Below are positions 34,087 to 46,255 of a DNA stretch of 64,000 nucleotides, one piece after another. The stretch is from assembly GCA_025201345.1 (NCBI GenBank), contig JAIXMG010000019.1, forward strand, positions 434,001-498,000, in the 5' to 3' direction. A model generated the notes under the pieces. The model saw nothing but the letters and a program-made list of their open reading frames with translations. It made no database searches and was not told the DNA's origin. The translations under genes and the position numbers were made by a program. How positions within the stretch are numbered: position 1 is the stretch's first letter; every line of letters starts with the position of its first letter. Source of the DNA: Thamnidium elegans. Lineage: Eukaryota > Mucoromycota > Mucoromycetes > Mucorales > Mucoraceae.

Positions 34087-37000
34087 ATGCAAGGTAACGT
34101 ATTCAACAGAAGTGCTGGATTAGGAACATTAAACTCTGCGTTCGCTTCCAATAATCTACAGCCATTCAATCAACCATTCAACGAGCCAGGATCAGCAAAA
34201 ACATTTGGTCAAAATCAACAACGCGGTGGGTTTAATGCCTTTGACGGAGCTATAGGTCAAACTTCAAATAAAGCATTGAACTTTAATCAAGGTGGATTCA
34301 GTAAACCTGTTGTCAATAACCCAATTGCCAACAACCCATTTTAGAATGCTATTGCTAGGCCTTTTCAAACACGTCATATCAGCCCCTTCCAAACACCAAC
34401 AAATCAATACCAGAGTCTCTTTTCGCGACAACCAAACCTTATTTTTGGAAAAAGAGCTAAGTTATCGGAAGACGAATTTGTTGAATCTGGACAGGACTCT
34501 CCATTTAATGCAGCCAAAAAGAACGATACTCCGTTCTGGAATCCTAAACCTGCCAATAATAGTTTATTAGATCAAGCAATTGGAAACGGCTTGAATCAGC
34601 CACCTATAAACAACTTTAACCAACTACCTGTAAACAGCCTTAATTAATCATCCACCCACAGCTTTAACCAACCATCTTCTAGCAGTTTTAAGCAGTTTGC
34701 ACCAAATAATTTCGGCCAAAATCCTTTTGGTCAATTACCCGCCACTAAACACGTTAGTCCATTTTCAAAAACTTCCAGCACACAAAGTAATCGTCCCAGT
34801 CCATTTGACCAATCTATTTTCAGCGCCCATAAACCTGTATTCAGTTCGACTGAGGTCAGACCAGCTCCCAGTAACCAATCATGTGATACATATACGAAAC
34901 TAAAGGTTAAAAGATTATCATCACGTTATGAACGATCCGCTAAAGCTCCAATCAATAAACGTCTCGGTAAAGCAGTTGAGAATAATCAACCTATTCTAGC
35001 TCGAGCTCTACCTAAAGCAAAAGAACCGGTTACGAAACCACCGGTATTAAAATCAACACCTACGCAACCACCTTTGATGCCTAATAAAACTACGGCTTCG
35101 TTATTTTTGGCAAACGATCCTGGTAGAAGTACACCTAAAAACGTGCCCAACGATTCGGTGCGTATCAAGTGTTATACCAAGAGTTTAAAGAAAGACGCGT
35201 AATTGAAAGAAAACAAGCAATTCGAGATGGATTAATTCGAAATCCTGATGAACAAACTAGTTTGGAAGATGCTATTGATTTTAGAGGTTCTTGTACATTG
35301 AAATGTCCTGAATTTGAAATGTTGGAAAGAGATATGCAAAATGATTAGGATGATTTGGAAAAGGATGCTGAAGGAAATATTGATCCTGATAAAGCCGTTA
35401 AAAAGTATAGAAGATCTGCTGGCGGTGAACAACCTTTACCTTCTGATGTTCGTACGCCTGCTGCTTTAAATGTAAGTCTTTCTTTCTTTCTTATATATGA
35501 TCAAAAGCTTAACTTTTTTTTTTTTTTTTTTCTGTAAAAAACATTGGATTATTTAGTAGATAACATTTTAGCTAATAACCCCGTTGACAAATGCCATAAA
35601 TTTGTTCGTGGTCGTACTAGATCTATTCGTCAAGATTTTACACTTCAAAACATTCGTGATTTAGATGCTGTAGCTACTCATGAAAGGATTGCTAGATTCC
35701 ATATTCTTAGTTTACATGAAATGTGTGAATACGATGAAGGCACCTTTAGTTTGTCACAAGAAATGGAACAACTTCATAAAAGTAAATATATATTTCTGTT
35801 TTTGTTTTGGACTCACAATACTTATACTTTCTTGTAGCTTTGATTAGTTTAATGGAATATTACGATGATCTTCGTGATAAAGGTATTGAAACAGAAAATG
35901 AAGCCAAATTCCGTGCGTATCATATTATCAGTCAAATCAAAGATCTATGCGACTTCCCGTTTATATATTTAAAAGCCAATATATAACTCGCGCATTAAAA
36001 TTTCGAGCATTATCACAACGTAACAATGAAAACTTGGAAACTCCTTCTCGACGTAATAAGCCAGAAAGCATTGAAGCTTGTCAAAATTTTTATTCGTACT
36101 TTTCAAGTTGATTGCAGATCCTGGTACATCCTTCTTAATGGCTTGTTTATTAGAAACTCATTTCTTCGAGGTTAGAAAAGGTGCTTTAAAAGCTATGAAT
36201 GCTTCTTATATGATGAAGGCTGGTGATGCTCAAGCTGAACATGTACGACAAGCGTTGGCGTACGATACTATCAAACAACTATTTAAAGAGGCTATGCGTT
36301 ATGGTATTGTTATTGATAACTCGTTAGGTGAACCAACATTCTCATTTGATCAAAAAAAGTATTCTAAAAAATCATTTGCCTTTAAAGGTAAGATGTAATT
36401 GCTTTGTGTTAAAAAAAAAAAAAAAAAAAAAAAAATCAGCGTACCAATGTTTTTTTTTATAAAAAAATAAAAAAATAGAACCATTATCAAACCCATCACA
36501 AAGAAAATCATTCCTTTTGGTCGAACCAAAGAAAGCTGACCGTACTTTCCGTGACATCGCTAATGGAACTAACCCACTTCCCAACCAAAACGTACTTGCT
36601 ACACAAGTCAATCCTCTCAACCCTCAAGCAATTGTGAACGAAGATGCAACACCCGTAGTAAACTATAGGTTTTCAGAAATTACTAGTCCAGACGATCAAC
36701 AAAAGGAAAAAGAAAATCAGTATGCCGAGATTAAAAATCAAGCAGCACTTGCAGACGAATTGACTGAGCAAGAAAGAAAGAAGCTTGAGTTACTTCTAGA
36801 AAAAAAGAAACAATTAGAATATGTTCATCTAGAAATTTTACGAGCTGAAGCCGAATCGAGAAAAAAAGAACAATTGATAAAAGCAGAGATTATGCGTAAA
36901 GAAGATATGGAAAAAGAAAGAGATCGTGAAGCCCAGACGAGTAGCATTACTTAAAGAGCAACATGAAAAGCTGATGGCTTGTATGCGTATGAAAGTAATT

Positions 37001-37957
37001 CGATCTCAAGCCCGTCAAAGATTATTCAATCAGATAATATCTCAAGTTGTAAAAGAAGAATCTCGAGTAATTGCAATCAAAAATGGCATTTCAATATGTT
37101 TATGGCCACACATAACCCTTATATTCCCAGTGACGACACTATTTATAAAGCTATATCAGTACATGCGACTCCTCAATGTATTCATGAAAGAACGACTCAA
37201 AGTATTCAGGCTGAGAAAATTGCATTGGAAGAGGTTGATCCTGTATGTTTTTTTTTTCACTTTCGTTTATTATTAAAAACTAACATTATAATCTTAGATT
37301 GCAAGCGAACCTTCGATTTGGGAAGCAGAGGACTTCTCTAAAAGCATTTATCCACGCATCAGAGAAAATACGATGGAAAAGGACCGGCTAGAGGACTCAA
37401 AGCGTACGTGACAGCTTTTAATCAATGCTCCTGATACTGGATCTGATTCTGCTCTTTGATTCCGTAGAAAATTTAATTTGGATGATTTATTTTTTAGAAA
37501 TGATGCACTCTATCAAGCCTTTGATATAAAACTTCATTTAACTTCACCAAATACACAAGTGGACCTTGATCATGCTTATCAAACTGGAGCTATAATCTTT
37601 TCCTTACCTGATTCTAAATATGATAAAACTCCTATTGAAAGGTAAATTACGACAAGATATAAAATAGTAGGGTTGCTAATATCTTTTTTTTTATGTATAC
37701 ATAGTTCAAAGTATTGGAGTGATAACAAGAAAAGACTAGACAAACTAGTTTGGGACTTACATAGATATAATCCTGGTTTGAAAGTTCTGTTTTATTTACA
37801 TGCTTTCCGGATTCTTCTTCGACAGAATCTACTATTGATAAGGTACTATACTAAAAAAAAAGAAAACAAAATAGAGAAAATACATGCTAATCTTTTATAT
37901 AGATTCCAATTCCTTGGACTTGAAACCAACACCATAAAAGTGATTATCACGTCTTAA
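34087..37957 (+). pseudogene. SAC3/GANP-family mRNA-export factor, disabled
   Basis: Recognisable through most of its length: an Asn/Phe/Gly/Pro-rich N-terminus (GGFNAFDG, NPFGQLPATK); then a SAC3 core with GSCTLKCPEFEMLERD, VRTPAALN, TLDYLVDNILA, KFVRGRTRSIRQDFTLQN, RIARFHILSLHEMCEYDEG, DPGTSFLMACLLETHFFEV; and a C-terminal part with KKRLDKLVWDLHRYNPGLK. Intact family members are nuclear scaffolds of the TREX-2 complex. Disruptions seen: in-frame TAG at 34342-34344, TAA at 34645-34647, frame change near 35155, in-frame TAG at 35346-35348, lost acceptor before 35541, and frame changes near 35950, 36105, 36925 and 37085. Codon pattern is otherwise preserved, so decay is fairly recent. A working copy presumably exists elsewhere. 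Confidence 0.88.
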
Positions 37958-38299
37958 TAATGAACCCTCTAACTATCTCAAAAAGAATCAAGGAGGAAGT
38001 AAACCGGCTTTCAAAATTTTAATAACTTTTATTTGAAAATAAAAATTAATGTATCGTATTAACCATTTGAAACTACTTAATTAACTGTTTGAGGGTGGAA
38101 TGCTTCTATTTTTTCAGACTGTGTAAAATAAGAAAAAATAATATGATAGCTTGTCCTTGAGCTCCACTCACTTAGTTTACACGATATAGAGCCGCTACTG
38201 TATAAATATGAATGTGTAAAATAACAATAATAGCCTTCGCTATTCATAATTATAATAAAGTAAAAAAAAAAAGATATATAAATAGTTTATTCAAAAAAG
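37958..38299. other. Spacer between two pseudogenes
   Basis: AT-rich, no gene seen. Confidence 0.5.
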
Positions 38300-39020
38300 C
38301 TAGTTTCGAGTCAATCTAGGAGACAAGCTTTCCAGATCGTACTCTTGCTGATTCTCAAGCGATTGGTATAAACCCGCACCACCACTTTTTCTAGTCAATC
38401 GAGACATAGACCTAGAAACTTTGTAAGACAAGGTGCTGGTATAAGTTACTTCATCCTCTTGAAACATTCTAGGCTTCCTACAGAACCATCTTAACATTAA
38501 ACTACTAACGGCTACACCTGCTGAGCTTGCAGCCATTGCCATACCTGCCATCATAGAATGCAGGTGGTAGTCGAACGGTAAGAATATACCCGTAGCCAAC
38601 GGGATACCAACAAAACCTCAAACACATGCCCAAAGCAAATTCAACCTGATCCTTCTTAAGATACATTTTGATAAACTAAGAGCAATGACCATATCGCGCA
38701 GATCATTTCTCATTAATACAACATCAGCTGCTTCCATTGCAATATCCGTGCCGCTGCAGAGCGCAATACCCAAGTTAGCTGCTACCAAAGCAGACGAATC
38801 GTTAATACCATCGCCAACCATAGTTACAACTGTAGGGCGCATACGATAACCAGAGTCCAGCTTTAGATATGGTTTTAGCTTGCATGTTTCGAACAATTTG
38901 TGTTTTGACATTAGGAGAATCACCAGCATGTACTTCAGTAATGTCTATCTTGGCAGCAATACATTTAGCAGTCAAAGTATTATCACCTGTCACCATAGCA
39001 GTGTCAATTCCGATGAAGAA
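38300..39020 (-). pseudogene. Copper-transporting P1B-ATPase, C-terminal fragment, disabled
   Basis: Only the C-terminal third of a CCC2/ATP7-type pump remains. Visible are MVTGDNTLTAKCIAAKI (nucleotide-domain end), [38 protein letters not shown], then the last two membrane segments (VGIPLATGIFLPF and MMAGMAMAASSAGVAVSSL) and an acidic tail. The phosphorylation site DKTGT, the CPC metal site and N-terminal CxxC domains are absent. A frame change lies near 38870 and an in-frame TGA at about 38617 separates WACV from FVGIPLATG. The 5' edge at about 39020 is abrupt, next to a T run. Homology is clear; function is lost. Confidence 0.88.
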
Positions 39021-39106
39021 TAATAACTTTTTTTTATTAATGACATTTTAGTTAAAATAGGATACTAGAAAAAAAGCTACAATTGGAGTTATAAAAAGAG
39101 GGGTTC

Positions 39107-40449
39107 TTAAGCCCATTCTCCTATCAATGACATGAGACCAGCACCAATGTACATTGACATAAAACTTAAGACTTTACGACCTGTAGAAGCTTCATGGAAG
39201 GCATTACTATGACTAATTTCCATACTCATAAGAGACACGTAAGCGTTATAAAGAAGAATACCAGCAGAAAGAGAATCGAGAATAGCTGAAGCCAACACAG
39301 AAGAGTAAGAGTTGGGATTAAAAGAACTATGGATTCCAATGCCTATAGCTACGCCGATAGGTGTCATAATAATGTAGAGCAAACCCATAGCTGTAGGTCT
39401 GATCCATGATTTGTAAGACATTTCATTTAAACGTGTACCAAGCGCCATACCTTCAAAGAACTATGAGATAGTGGTTAGTTTATTATGTGTACCAAGTTAA
39501 TTAGCAAATTGTTTTACCTGATGAAAGACGAGAGCGATTAATAATGTAGTAAATTCGTCATTTGCAGTTGTAGATAAAGTGATACCGATAAGAATGGAGT
39601 GCATAATAATACCGAGTTCGAGTATATATGTACCAATATGCTTGTAAGCTTCATCTTCTTCTAGAAAGGCACTATGCGAATGTCCATGGGACTCTCCAAT
39701 ATGATGATGGTGATGTTCAATATTAGTAGTGGTAACATTGGTATTTTTCGAAAAGTGAGATTCGGTTTCGTTAACATGCTTCTCGTTATACTCAGTACTG
39801 TTGCCCAACTCGGCTTCAATTCTTTTTCTACTTCTTTCTCGCATTTTTTTCATATGGGATACGGATACTACTTCTAATAATTGAAGTGCAAAAGAAGCAA
39901 TCATACAAAAGATACCGGCAAAGGCACCATACGATAACCATCCTTGAGTTAAACAAGGACTAGAAAAGTTTTCCAGAGCGTCAGGAAGCATGTGAACAAA
40001 TGCTGTAGCAAGAATAACGCCAGTACCAACTTTTGTAAATAAAATAGTTAGCGCTTTTTTTTTTAAAAAAAAAAGAAAATATTATCTGCAAAAACTTACA
40101 AAATTTTCCTACAGTTAAAATCCAATCACGGATATCACCTTGTTTGTAAGGACTAATATGATGCAAAATTATAGGAAGGTAGGTACCTAATGCACTTGTT
40201 CCTAAGATGATAAAGATAGAACCTACTCGAAGTCCCATGTTATAATCTTCGAGTGGGATAGCTGCACAAGCATCTTCATCTTCAACCGCGGTTTTGGCAG
40301 CAGCAGCTATGTAATACATATTACATTAGAAATGTTTATAAATTGATGCGAGTAGAAATAAAATATTTACAATCGTCATTCTGAGCGTATACTTGATTTG
40401 TCAAGAGTATTGTCGTATAGAACAATATAAGCTTCGTGTAATTTGTCAT
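39107..40449 (-). CDS. ZIP-family zinc transporter (Zrt1/2-like)
   Basis: Four exons (40449-40371, 40306-40100, 40029-39518, 39460-39107) give 383 aa. ZIP proteins import Zn(II) across the plasma membrane. It starts with a signal-like segment (LILFYTTILLTNQVYA). Membrane blocks include VGSIFIILGTSALGTYLPII, GTGVILATAFVHMLP, and the metal-path helices IMHSILIGITLS and FHQFFEGMALG (His and Glu of the binuclear site), ending MYIGAGLMSLIGEWA. The cytosolic loop between segments 3 and 4 holds HHHHHIGESHGHSH, the usual ZIP histidine cluster. Topology and motif order match fungal Zrt1/Zrt2. The frame closes at all junctions. It lies next to the copper-pump relic, same strand. Confidence 0.95.
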
Positions 40450-42112
40450 TATTAAAAAGAATCCGAGAAATACTATTTTTTAAGAGGAAAGGTTTGGGAA
40501 GAATATATCATTATTATTGCTTTAGACCTATTTATATGAAAAATTAATTCTAGTATACCGTGGTATTATGAGGGTCACTTAAATCAGATCATGAAACTGA
40601 TAAGGCATACACTAAACAGTGCCTTTCTAAGTATCGCTTTTTAACCAATCAGTGACAAAAATTTCTAGTAAAAAAGTCACACATACATCTCTCTCAAGAT
40701 GTTGCAACACTTTAGTTTAGACGGTTAAAGGTCTTTTAGATTACGCAAAAAAAATAAGGCGTTCCTTTTGTGGTACTAGCAGAGAGAAGTGAAAAACAAT
40801 GTTAAAATTGTAAAAGAAGCTTTTAATGAACAAAAGGCTTTGAAAGGTTTTAATAAGTGTAAAAGAGGGCGTTCTTTCTTATAATAACATGATTCCAAAT
40901 ATTTCCCTTAACTATCTAACATAGAAACTTGTTTTTGTCCATCTGAAACACAGGACCCGAAACTGTAGTTCAAAAATTTAATACCAAATCTGTGGAAATT
41001 TTTCCTTTTCAGTAACTTAAAGTCAGGTTACAAGCTCTAAATGCTTTGCAGCATCTTACATATATATCATAATTGTACTTTTTTAGAAGAATGATACATC
41101 ATCACTGGAAAAAAGTAAAGTATGTGTTTATTTTCTAAAAAATATATTACAGAATTGAGAACATATATAAAATAAGCAGAGATTGCGTTTATACTCTAAA
41201 TTGTATCCTCTCTTTTTTTTGTGTAGTTTTTCGCTAAATACCACATGTTAAAATATTCAATTATAAATAATAGTACATTTAAAAATTTATTGCTCATATG
41301 ATTGAATCTATAAAAGTACAATTTAAAAGGATACATGTATATTTTGCTTTCTACGTTAGGTTTTTGGGTGTACAGAGAATTGAAAAATTCTTGAGGTAGT
41401 ACATCTTTCATGATTACAGTTTTGACATGTCTAGTAATTGAAATAGCGAAAACAGATCGGGAGAACTTTAGTTGCTTGGTGATTGCCCAGCAATACAACA
41501 ATATCGGTAAGTGTGAAGTAAAAAAGTATTTTGTTCGTTAGGTAGTGCTACTTTTTTGACTTGTTCATAATGCTTCTTTTTTTTTTAATTGAGCGTATGT
41601 GAAATTTTCCTCTGCCCATCTACCGTATGTAGATACATACAATGTATTAAAAAAGGCACTAGACGTTTTTTTGTTTGGGCATATTATTTATTTACATGTA
41701 TATATTAGCTACCGAAAAAAAAAAGAGAAAGAAAAAGTCTAATATATACTGGATGAAGCCCATACGTAGAATACGTCTTTGTTAAATGCCAAAGATAATT
41801 GAGCCACACATTCCTCAGAAGGCTTTTCGGTTTAAGCGTTTGATTGGCCCAAACTACCTTGATAAAAATTTTCATCACCTAGTTTTTTTTAGTGTCATAA
41901 AAGAGACGACTCAGTTTACACTAAACTATAGCGATACTTAATCAAATGAAAGGAACTATAACATACTGTGAATAATAATACTTGTTTTAATAAAAATAGT
42001 AAAAAAAAATTGGACGGAAAGAAAAATTGCAAAGGAAATTTATCCTTTTCGTACATGTATTAATAAAAAAAACGGCGAGCAAAGATATACATGAAAAAGA
42101 GCATGAATTAGT
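40450..42112. other. Intergenic, 1.66 kb, no supported gene
   Basis: A minus-strand frame at 41501-41196 contains a protein-like stretch (FSRSVFAISITRHVKTVIMK) but no homology is recognised and it dissolves into low complexity. Otherwise AT-rich DNA. Confidence 0.4.
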
Positions 42113-42688
42113 TTACTCGTCACCATCACCGAGAAGGGCAAAGGGGTTGACTATAACAATAAATAGGTTAATCATCGAACAGAAAAAAAAAGATATATAA
42201 AATGAATACTTACAAGTCTTCTTCTCCTTCTCCTTTTCCTTCTTTCTATCCTTAGTCTTACGGAAAGACATGACAACATCACTCTGGTTGGGGGTTCTAG
42301 TGACACCAGGGACGAAAGCCATCTTTACAGGAGGGAGCTTGGCGAACTGACTACCAGCCAAAGCCAAAAGGGTATTGCGGTCGTAGTTGACACGATTACC
42401 TAAAAGAAAAAACGGGTTTCTTTTTTGTTAACAATCGACAACTTTTTTTTTCCTTTTCTTTTTTTTTAGTGGTTTATTCTACCGGATCTAGCGAAAATAA
42501 CAAAAGCGATTTAACAAATGCTCTAATTCAAATAATAACTAGTTATTAGACAAAGCGTTGTCATGTAAAATAACAAGTCATTTTTGACAGTTAAATATTT
42601 GTTGTTTTCGACTAGAATCTATAAGAATAACGCATAAAAAAAGAGAGAAAGAGAGAGAAATATTGCAATCACCTTGTTCCAAAGCCAT
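42113..42688 (-). CDS. eIF4E-binding protein (4E-BP-like translation repressor)
   Basis: Three exons (42688-42673, 42399-42214, 42150-42113) give a 79-aa protein that would be easily missed. The core NYDRNTLLALAGSQF contains the canonical eIF4E-binding motif Y-x4-L-hydrophobic (YDRNTLL). It is followed by KLPPVKMAFVPGVTRTP, which aligns by eye with the TPP...IPGVT segment after the motif in animal 4E-BPs. The rest is charged (KKEKEKEKK) and ends NPFALLGDGDE. 4E-BPs block eIF4G recruitment under TOR control in the cytoplasm. The motif and the PGVT segment are seen; regulation is inferred from the animal family. Confidence 0.75.
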
Positions 42689-42952
42689 GATCAAGATCTT
42701 TTAAATTGTAAGGGCAACAAAATGAACAAGACAGTCTATCTGAAAAAAATTTGATTTTGTGAAAAGAAAAAAAAAACGTATGGGCCAATCATATCAAGCT
42801 GTTTGTTTTTTTTCGTCGGAAACATTCAAGCTGTGTAAATAAATAAATGATGGTTTTATTTCAAGTTTAACTGTAGTCTTCCCTAATACGTACTTTAGAC
42901 ACGATATTATTTTTTTAAAAAAAAGGATTATTAAAAAAAATAAGTTTATTCA

Positions 42953-44140
42953 TTAAAACTTGGCTTGGTCTTTTAAAAAATCTACAATCATATTCATAGA
43001 AGTACGGTACTGGGGTGTTTCAGGAACCGGCATACTCATATAAGAGTGGATGGTACCAAGTACTCTCATCCCTACAGCGTAAACGTCCGCTGCAATAAGC
43101 TTTGAAGTGTATGCTTCACCTTCGTCGCGAAGAATATCGCATTCACAGGTTAAAATTAAGGCAGGTGGTAGTCCTTTAAGCTGGTCGATAGTAGCTAGTA
43201 CGGGAGTAATATATACATTTTTTGTTTTATCAATAGAGGACGGAATATACGCAGAAGCACAGAGTTCTGCTTCTTTTAAGGAAAGGTAACAATCACCATT
43301 ACCGTAAATTTTGTATGAAGCGTAATTTTCAGTATCGGCGGCGACTGCTGGATACATTAAAATTTGAGCTTTTATTATGTCTCCCATACCACGATCCTTA
43401 GCCATCACTATACCAATTAATTAGTACCCTTTTTTTTTTGCGTGTTTTCTCTATAACTTACTTGAAACAACTGTAGCCATATTTCCACCTGCAGAATCAC
43501 CTGCAATAGCAATCTGACCAGGGTTCACATTGATAGAGTGACCATGTTCCCGGACCCAACATAGCGCTGCATAGACCTGTTCGTTGGCTACAGGAAATTT
43601 GAATTCGGGACTTAAGCCATATTCTACCAACATTACAGCAGCTTGGGATCTAATACATAACTAAATAATTATGTATTATTTTTTAGCGTACTTTCTTTTT
43701 TAAGAAAAAAAAACTTACATCCGTTGCTAATTTAGCGTGTGTGATAGAGCTACCAAGAACCCACCCACCGCCGTGACTATAAAAAAAAAATCAGTTCTAA
43801 AAACTATATACATACATAAAATCATGAAAATACTTTACCATAGGATAATTATAGGAAGTACCTTGTTTTCAGAACCAAGTGGTCTAAAAACCGTCGTTAT
43901 AATTTTGACATTTTTGGGTCCACCAGAAACCTCCTGCTTAATACGTAAAGTTTCAGGAATAGGAAATTTGAGAGCAAATTCGTCAGCAGCAGCACGAATT
44001 TCTGTTATAGCTTCATATTCTGACTCTGGAGTTGATACAGCACTCGTTTTCAAATGCATGAGAGCAAGTTTCTTTTGGTGTTCTTGACATACTTCTTTGT
44101 ATATGGGGTGAATAGGATATACGTTAATCAATTTGTCCAT
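42953..44140 (-). CDS. Alpha/beta-hydrolase, hormone-sensitive-lipase (GDXG) family esterase
   Basis: Four exons (44140-43839, 43776-43719, 43660-43462, 43407-42953) give 337 aa. The oxyanion motif HGGGWVLGS follows the first exon; the nucleophile elbow GDSAGGN (catalytic Ser) is in exon 3; the acid Asp is in CDILRDEGEAY and the His in GTIHSYM, so the triad is complete. These enzymes hydrolyse short- or medium-chain esters; the natural substrate is unknown. No signal peptide or membrane segment is visible, so it is probably cytosolic. The first ATG in frame is at 44140; the exon 3 acceptor at 43661 (not the nearer AG at 43651) is required to keep frame. Confidence 0.92.
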
Positions 44141-44294
44141 TTTTATTTCCAATCTTTTTTAATACGAGAAAAGAAGAAGAAAAGAAGAAAGGAATCCAGT
44201 AAAAAGATTTAGTTAAAACAGACGTCATTTCCCACTTTCTGGGAGCCTAATTTCTTTATAAGAAATAATCTTCGTGCACCATCCAGATTTCTAG

Positions 44295-44330
44295 CCAATT
44301 AGACGTCTTGTATCACGCCATTCTCACGTG
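44295..44330 (+). promoter_or_regulatory. CCAATTAG-N22-CACGTG element upstream of tRNA-Ile (copy 1)
   Basis: CCAATTAG at 44295-44302 and CACGTG at 44325-44330, 68-103 bp upstream of the tRNA. Matching elements precede the other two tRNA genes. Confidence 0.5.
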
Positions 44331-44397
44331 AGCATCATGTGCTTTGTTTTACTTTTATTATAAATTAATATACTTTTTGATTTTCCAAATATGAATA

Positions 44398-44471
44398 GCT
44401 CGCTTAGCTCAGTTGGTTAGAGCGTGGTGCTAATAACGCCAAGGTCAACAGTTCGACCCTGTTAGTGAGCA
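44398..44471 (+). tRNA. tRNA-Ile (anticodon AAT)
   Basis: 74 nt without CCA. Acceptor GCTCGCT pairs with AGTGAGC (one mispair of T-G type); D arm TAGCTCAGTTGGTTAGAGC; anticodon loop CTAATAA, giving AAT (inosine at position 34); T arm AACAGTTCGACCCTGTT. No intron. An identical gene lies inverted at 49715-49788. Confidence 0.95.
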
Positions 44472-45454
44472 ATCATATCTTTTTTATATTTTTTCGTTTG
44501 TTTGGTGTGTGTAGACATCTTGTGTTACGTAAAACTGAAGAAAACCCTTTTTTTTTTTTAACTGTCAGAGTTATTTTAATAGATGAAATTTTTAGTGATA
44601 AAAAGGTGGTCTTTTATTGAGTTTATATTTTAGAATAATTTATATCTAAATTGAAGTAGTAAACAGCTTATTCTATTTTAGCTGTGACAAAACTATTGTA
44701 ACCATGCGGTCGTACGTTGAAATGAGCGCTAGTCCTAGAACTACTGATGTAATGTAAGTATGTACGAGTTGCAATTGAGGACATAAAGAAATTTAACTAC
44801 GAAATAGATAATGAAATAAAAAAACGTTTCTATTTTATAAAATTCTTGATATAGTAATTCGGCGATCAATCGATCATTTTATAGTGTATAGTTATCATAA
44901 AACTCTGACATAAAACGTCAGTAGTTGCGGCTAATTGATAAGGATAAAATATAATAGGGTAGGCTAAATACCTCAAGCGATGTAACTACAACAAAAGGCT
45001 TACTAATACATAGGAATGCAAAAATAAATGAAGTGTGTGCCATATAGCGTTAGTGATAAAAAACCTACCCAAAATTATGAGCGAATTACGACAAGTTGGA
45101 TAGGTGTTTATTAACTCTCCTCACCACCTTAACTATTTATTCTTCGGGAGGTAAACTCCCTAAGATAATCAAATAGTAAGTAATTATCAAAGAGTAATTT
45201 CGGTTACATTTCGAAATAACCTTTCAGCCTTTACAAAGTTAGAATGAGTACTTCGGAGAGTAAATTCAGGTGGTATTTTGACAGGCACATTGCAGCGTTT
45301 AGGTTATTCTATAGCATCCATTTTGATTTTATAACTTCTAAAACTTGAAAATAAAAAAATAAAAAGCTTGTATCTTTACAATTAATTTTTTTTCTAAAAA
45401 AAAAATCGAAGCCACCTCCCTTCTTTAGCCTCTATCTCTCTCTCTCTCTTTCTC
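44472..45454. other. Intergenic between tRNA-Ile and the PHD gene
   Basis: No gene. 44585-44660 (minus) contains a fragment (ILKYKLNKRPPFYH) related to the relic at 33570-33786. Pyrimidine-rich CT repeats precede the PHD-gene start. Confidence 0.45.
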
Positions 45455-46195
45455 ATGTCGAGCTTACCAAAGCCTCAAAAGAAAATAGTTTGCTATCGTT
45501 GTAGAAATATGTCACAAGAAGATAATGACCTACTCAAGTGTAATGAATGTTCAAGTTTTTGGCATTTAGAATGTATTTCACTGCCATTGGAATCCGAACC
45601 AACAGATGAATGGATCTGCCCACGACACCAAAAGACAGTAAGTTTAAAAGGTTTATAGGCACTTTTTATTTATTAAAAATATATAATATGCCTTAGTCTA
45701 AAAGAACCAGTTTCAGTCGCAAAAGGATAGCAAAAATAAGAGCAAGGGAAGAAATGATTGAAGAATTTGAAGTGGCTGAACAAATTATAAAGTATGGAGG
45801 TGTTACACATAAATTGTCAGAGGAAACCTTAGAAAGCGACTTTTTGGACTATGCTAGAAGGTAATTTTACTGTTGCGGATAGTAACTCGACCTAATTCTC
45901 TTTCCGTAATAGATATAGAGAAGTTAGGCACCCTCAACAGGATGAAAATGATGAATCACAAAGTGATGAAGTAAATGAGAATTATATTTTAACAAAAGAT
46001 AAATTGTATAGGTAACTGATATTAATCTGTATATATATATATAGGGTAATGATGAACCAATATGCTTCCAATACCAAGATGGTATACAATTGCTACTAGA
46101 TGCAGCCAACGTAAGTTTCTTAAAAAATATACGTAATTACTATTATATGTAACTTTTATTATGAGTAGATCCGTTACAAAGAACAACATTCTTAA
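45455..46195 (+). CDS. PHD-finger protein, small
   Basis: Five exons (45455-45637, 45697-45860, 45913-45970, 46045-46110, 46169-46195) give 165 aa. The N-terminal 55 residues are a PHD finger: CYRCRN, LLKCNECSSFWHLECI and WICPRH supply the C4HC3 zinc ligands. PHD fingers read histone tails, so a nuclear chromatin role is likely. The remainder is charged and helical (KRIAKIRAREEMIEEFEVAE) with an acidic DENDESQSDE segment. No orthologue can be named. It converges on COX10 with only 60 bp between stop codons. Confidence 0.82.
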
Positions 46196-46255
46196 AGGAA
46201 AAAAAAACTCCATATAATTAAATAAATAAAATAATGTACAGCTTATTATTTGGCT

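Noticed and set aside
34292..34570. Alternative frame inside the SAC3 region as an independent gene
   Set aside because: It overlaps the better, conserved Asn/Phe/Gly-rich frame of the SAC3 relic and has no features.
41196..41501. Minus-strand 101-codon frame between ZIP and 4E-BP genes
   Set aside because: No recognised family and no splice partners; hydrophobic/aromatic composition fits AT-rich noncoding DNA. Mentioned only in the spacer entry.
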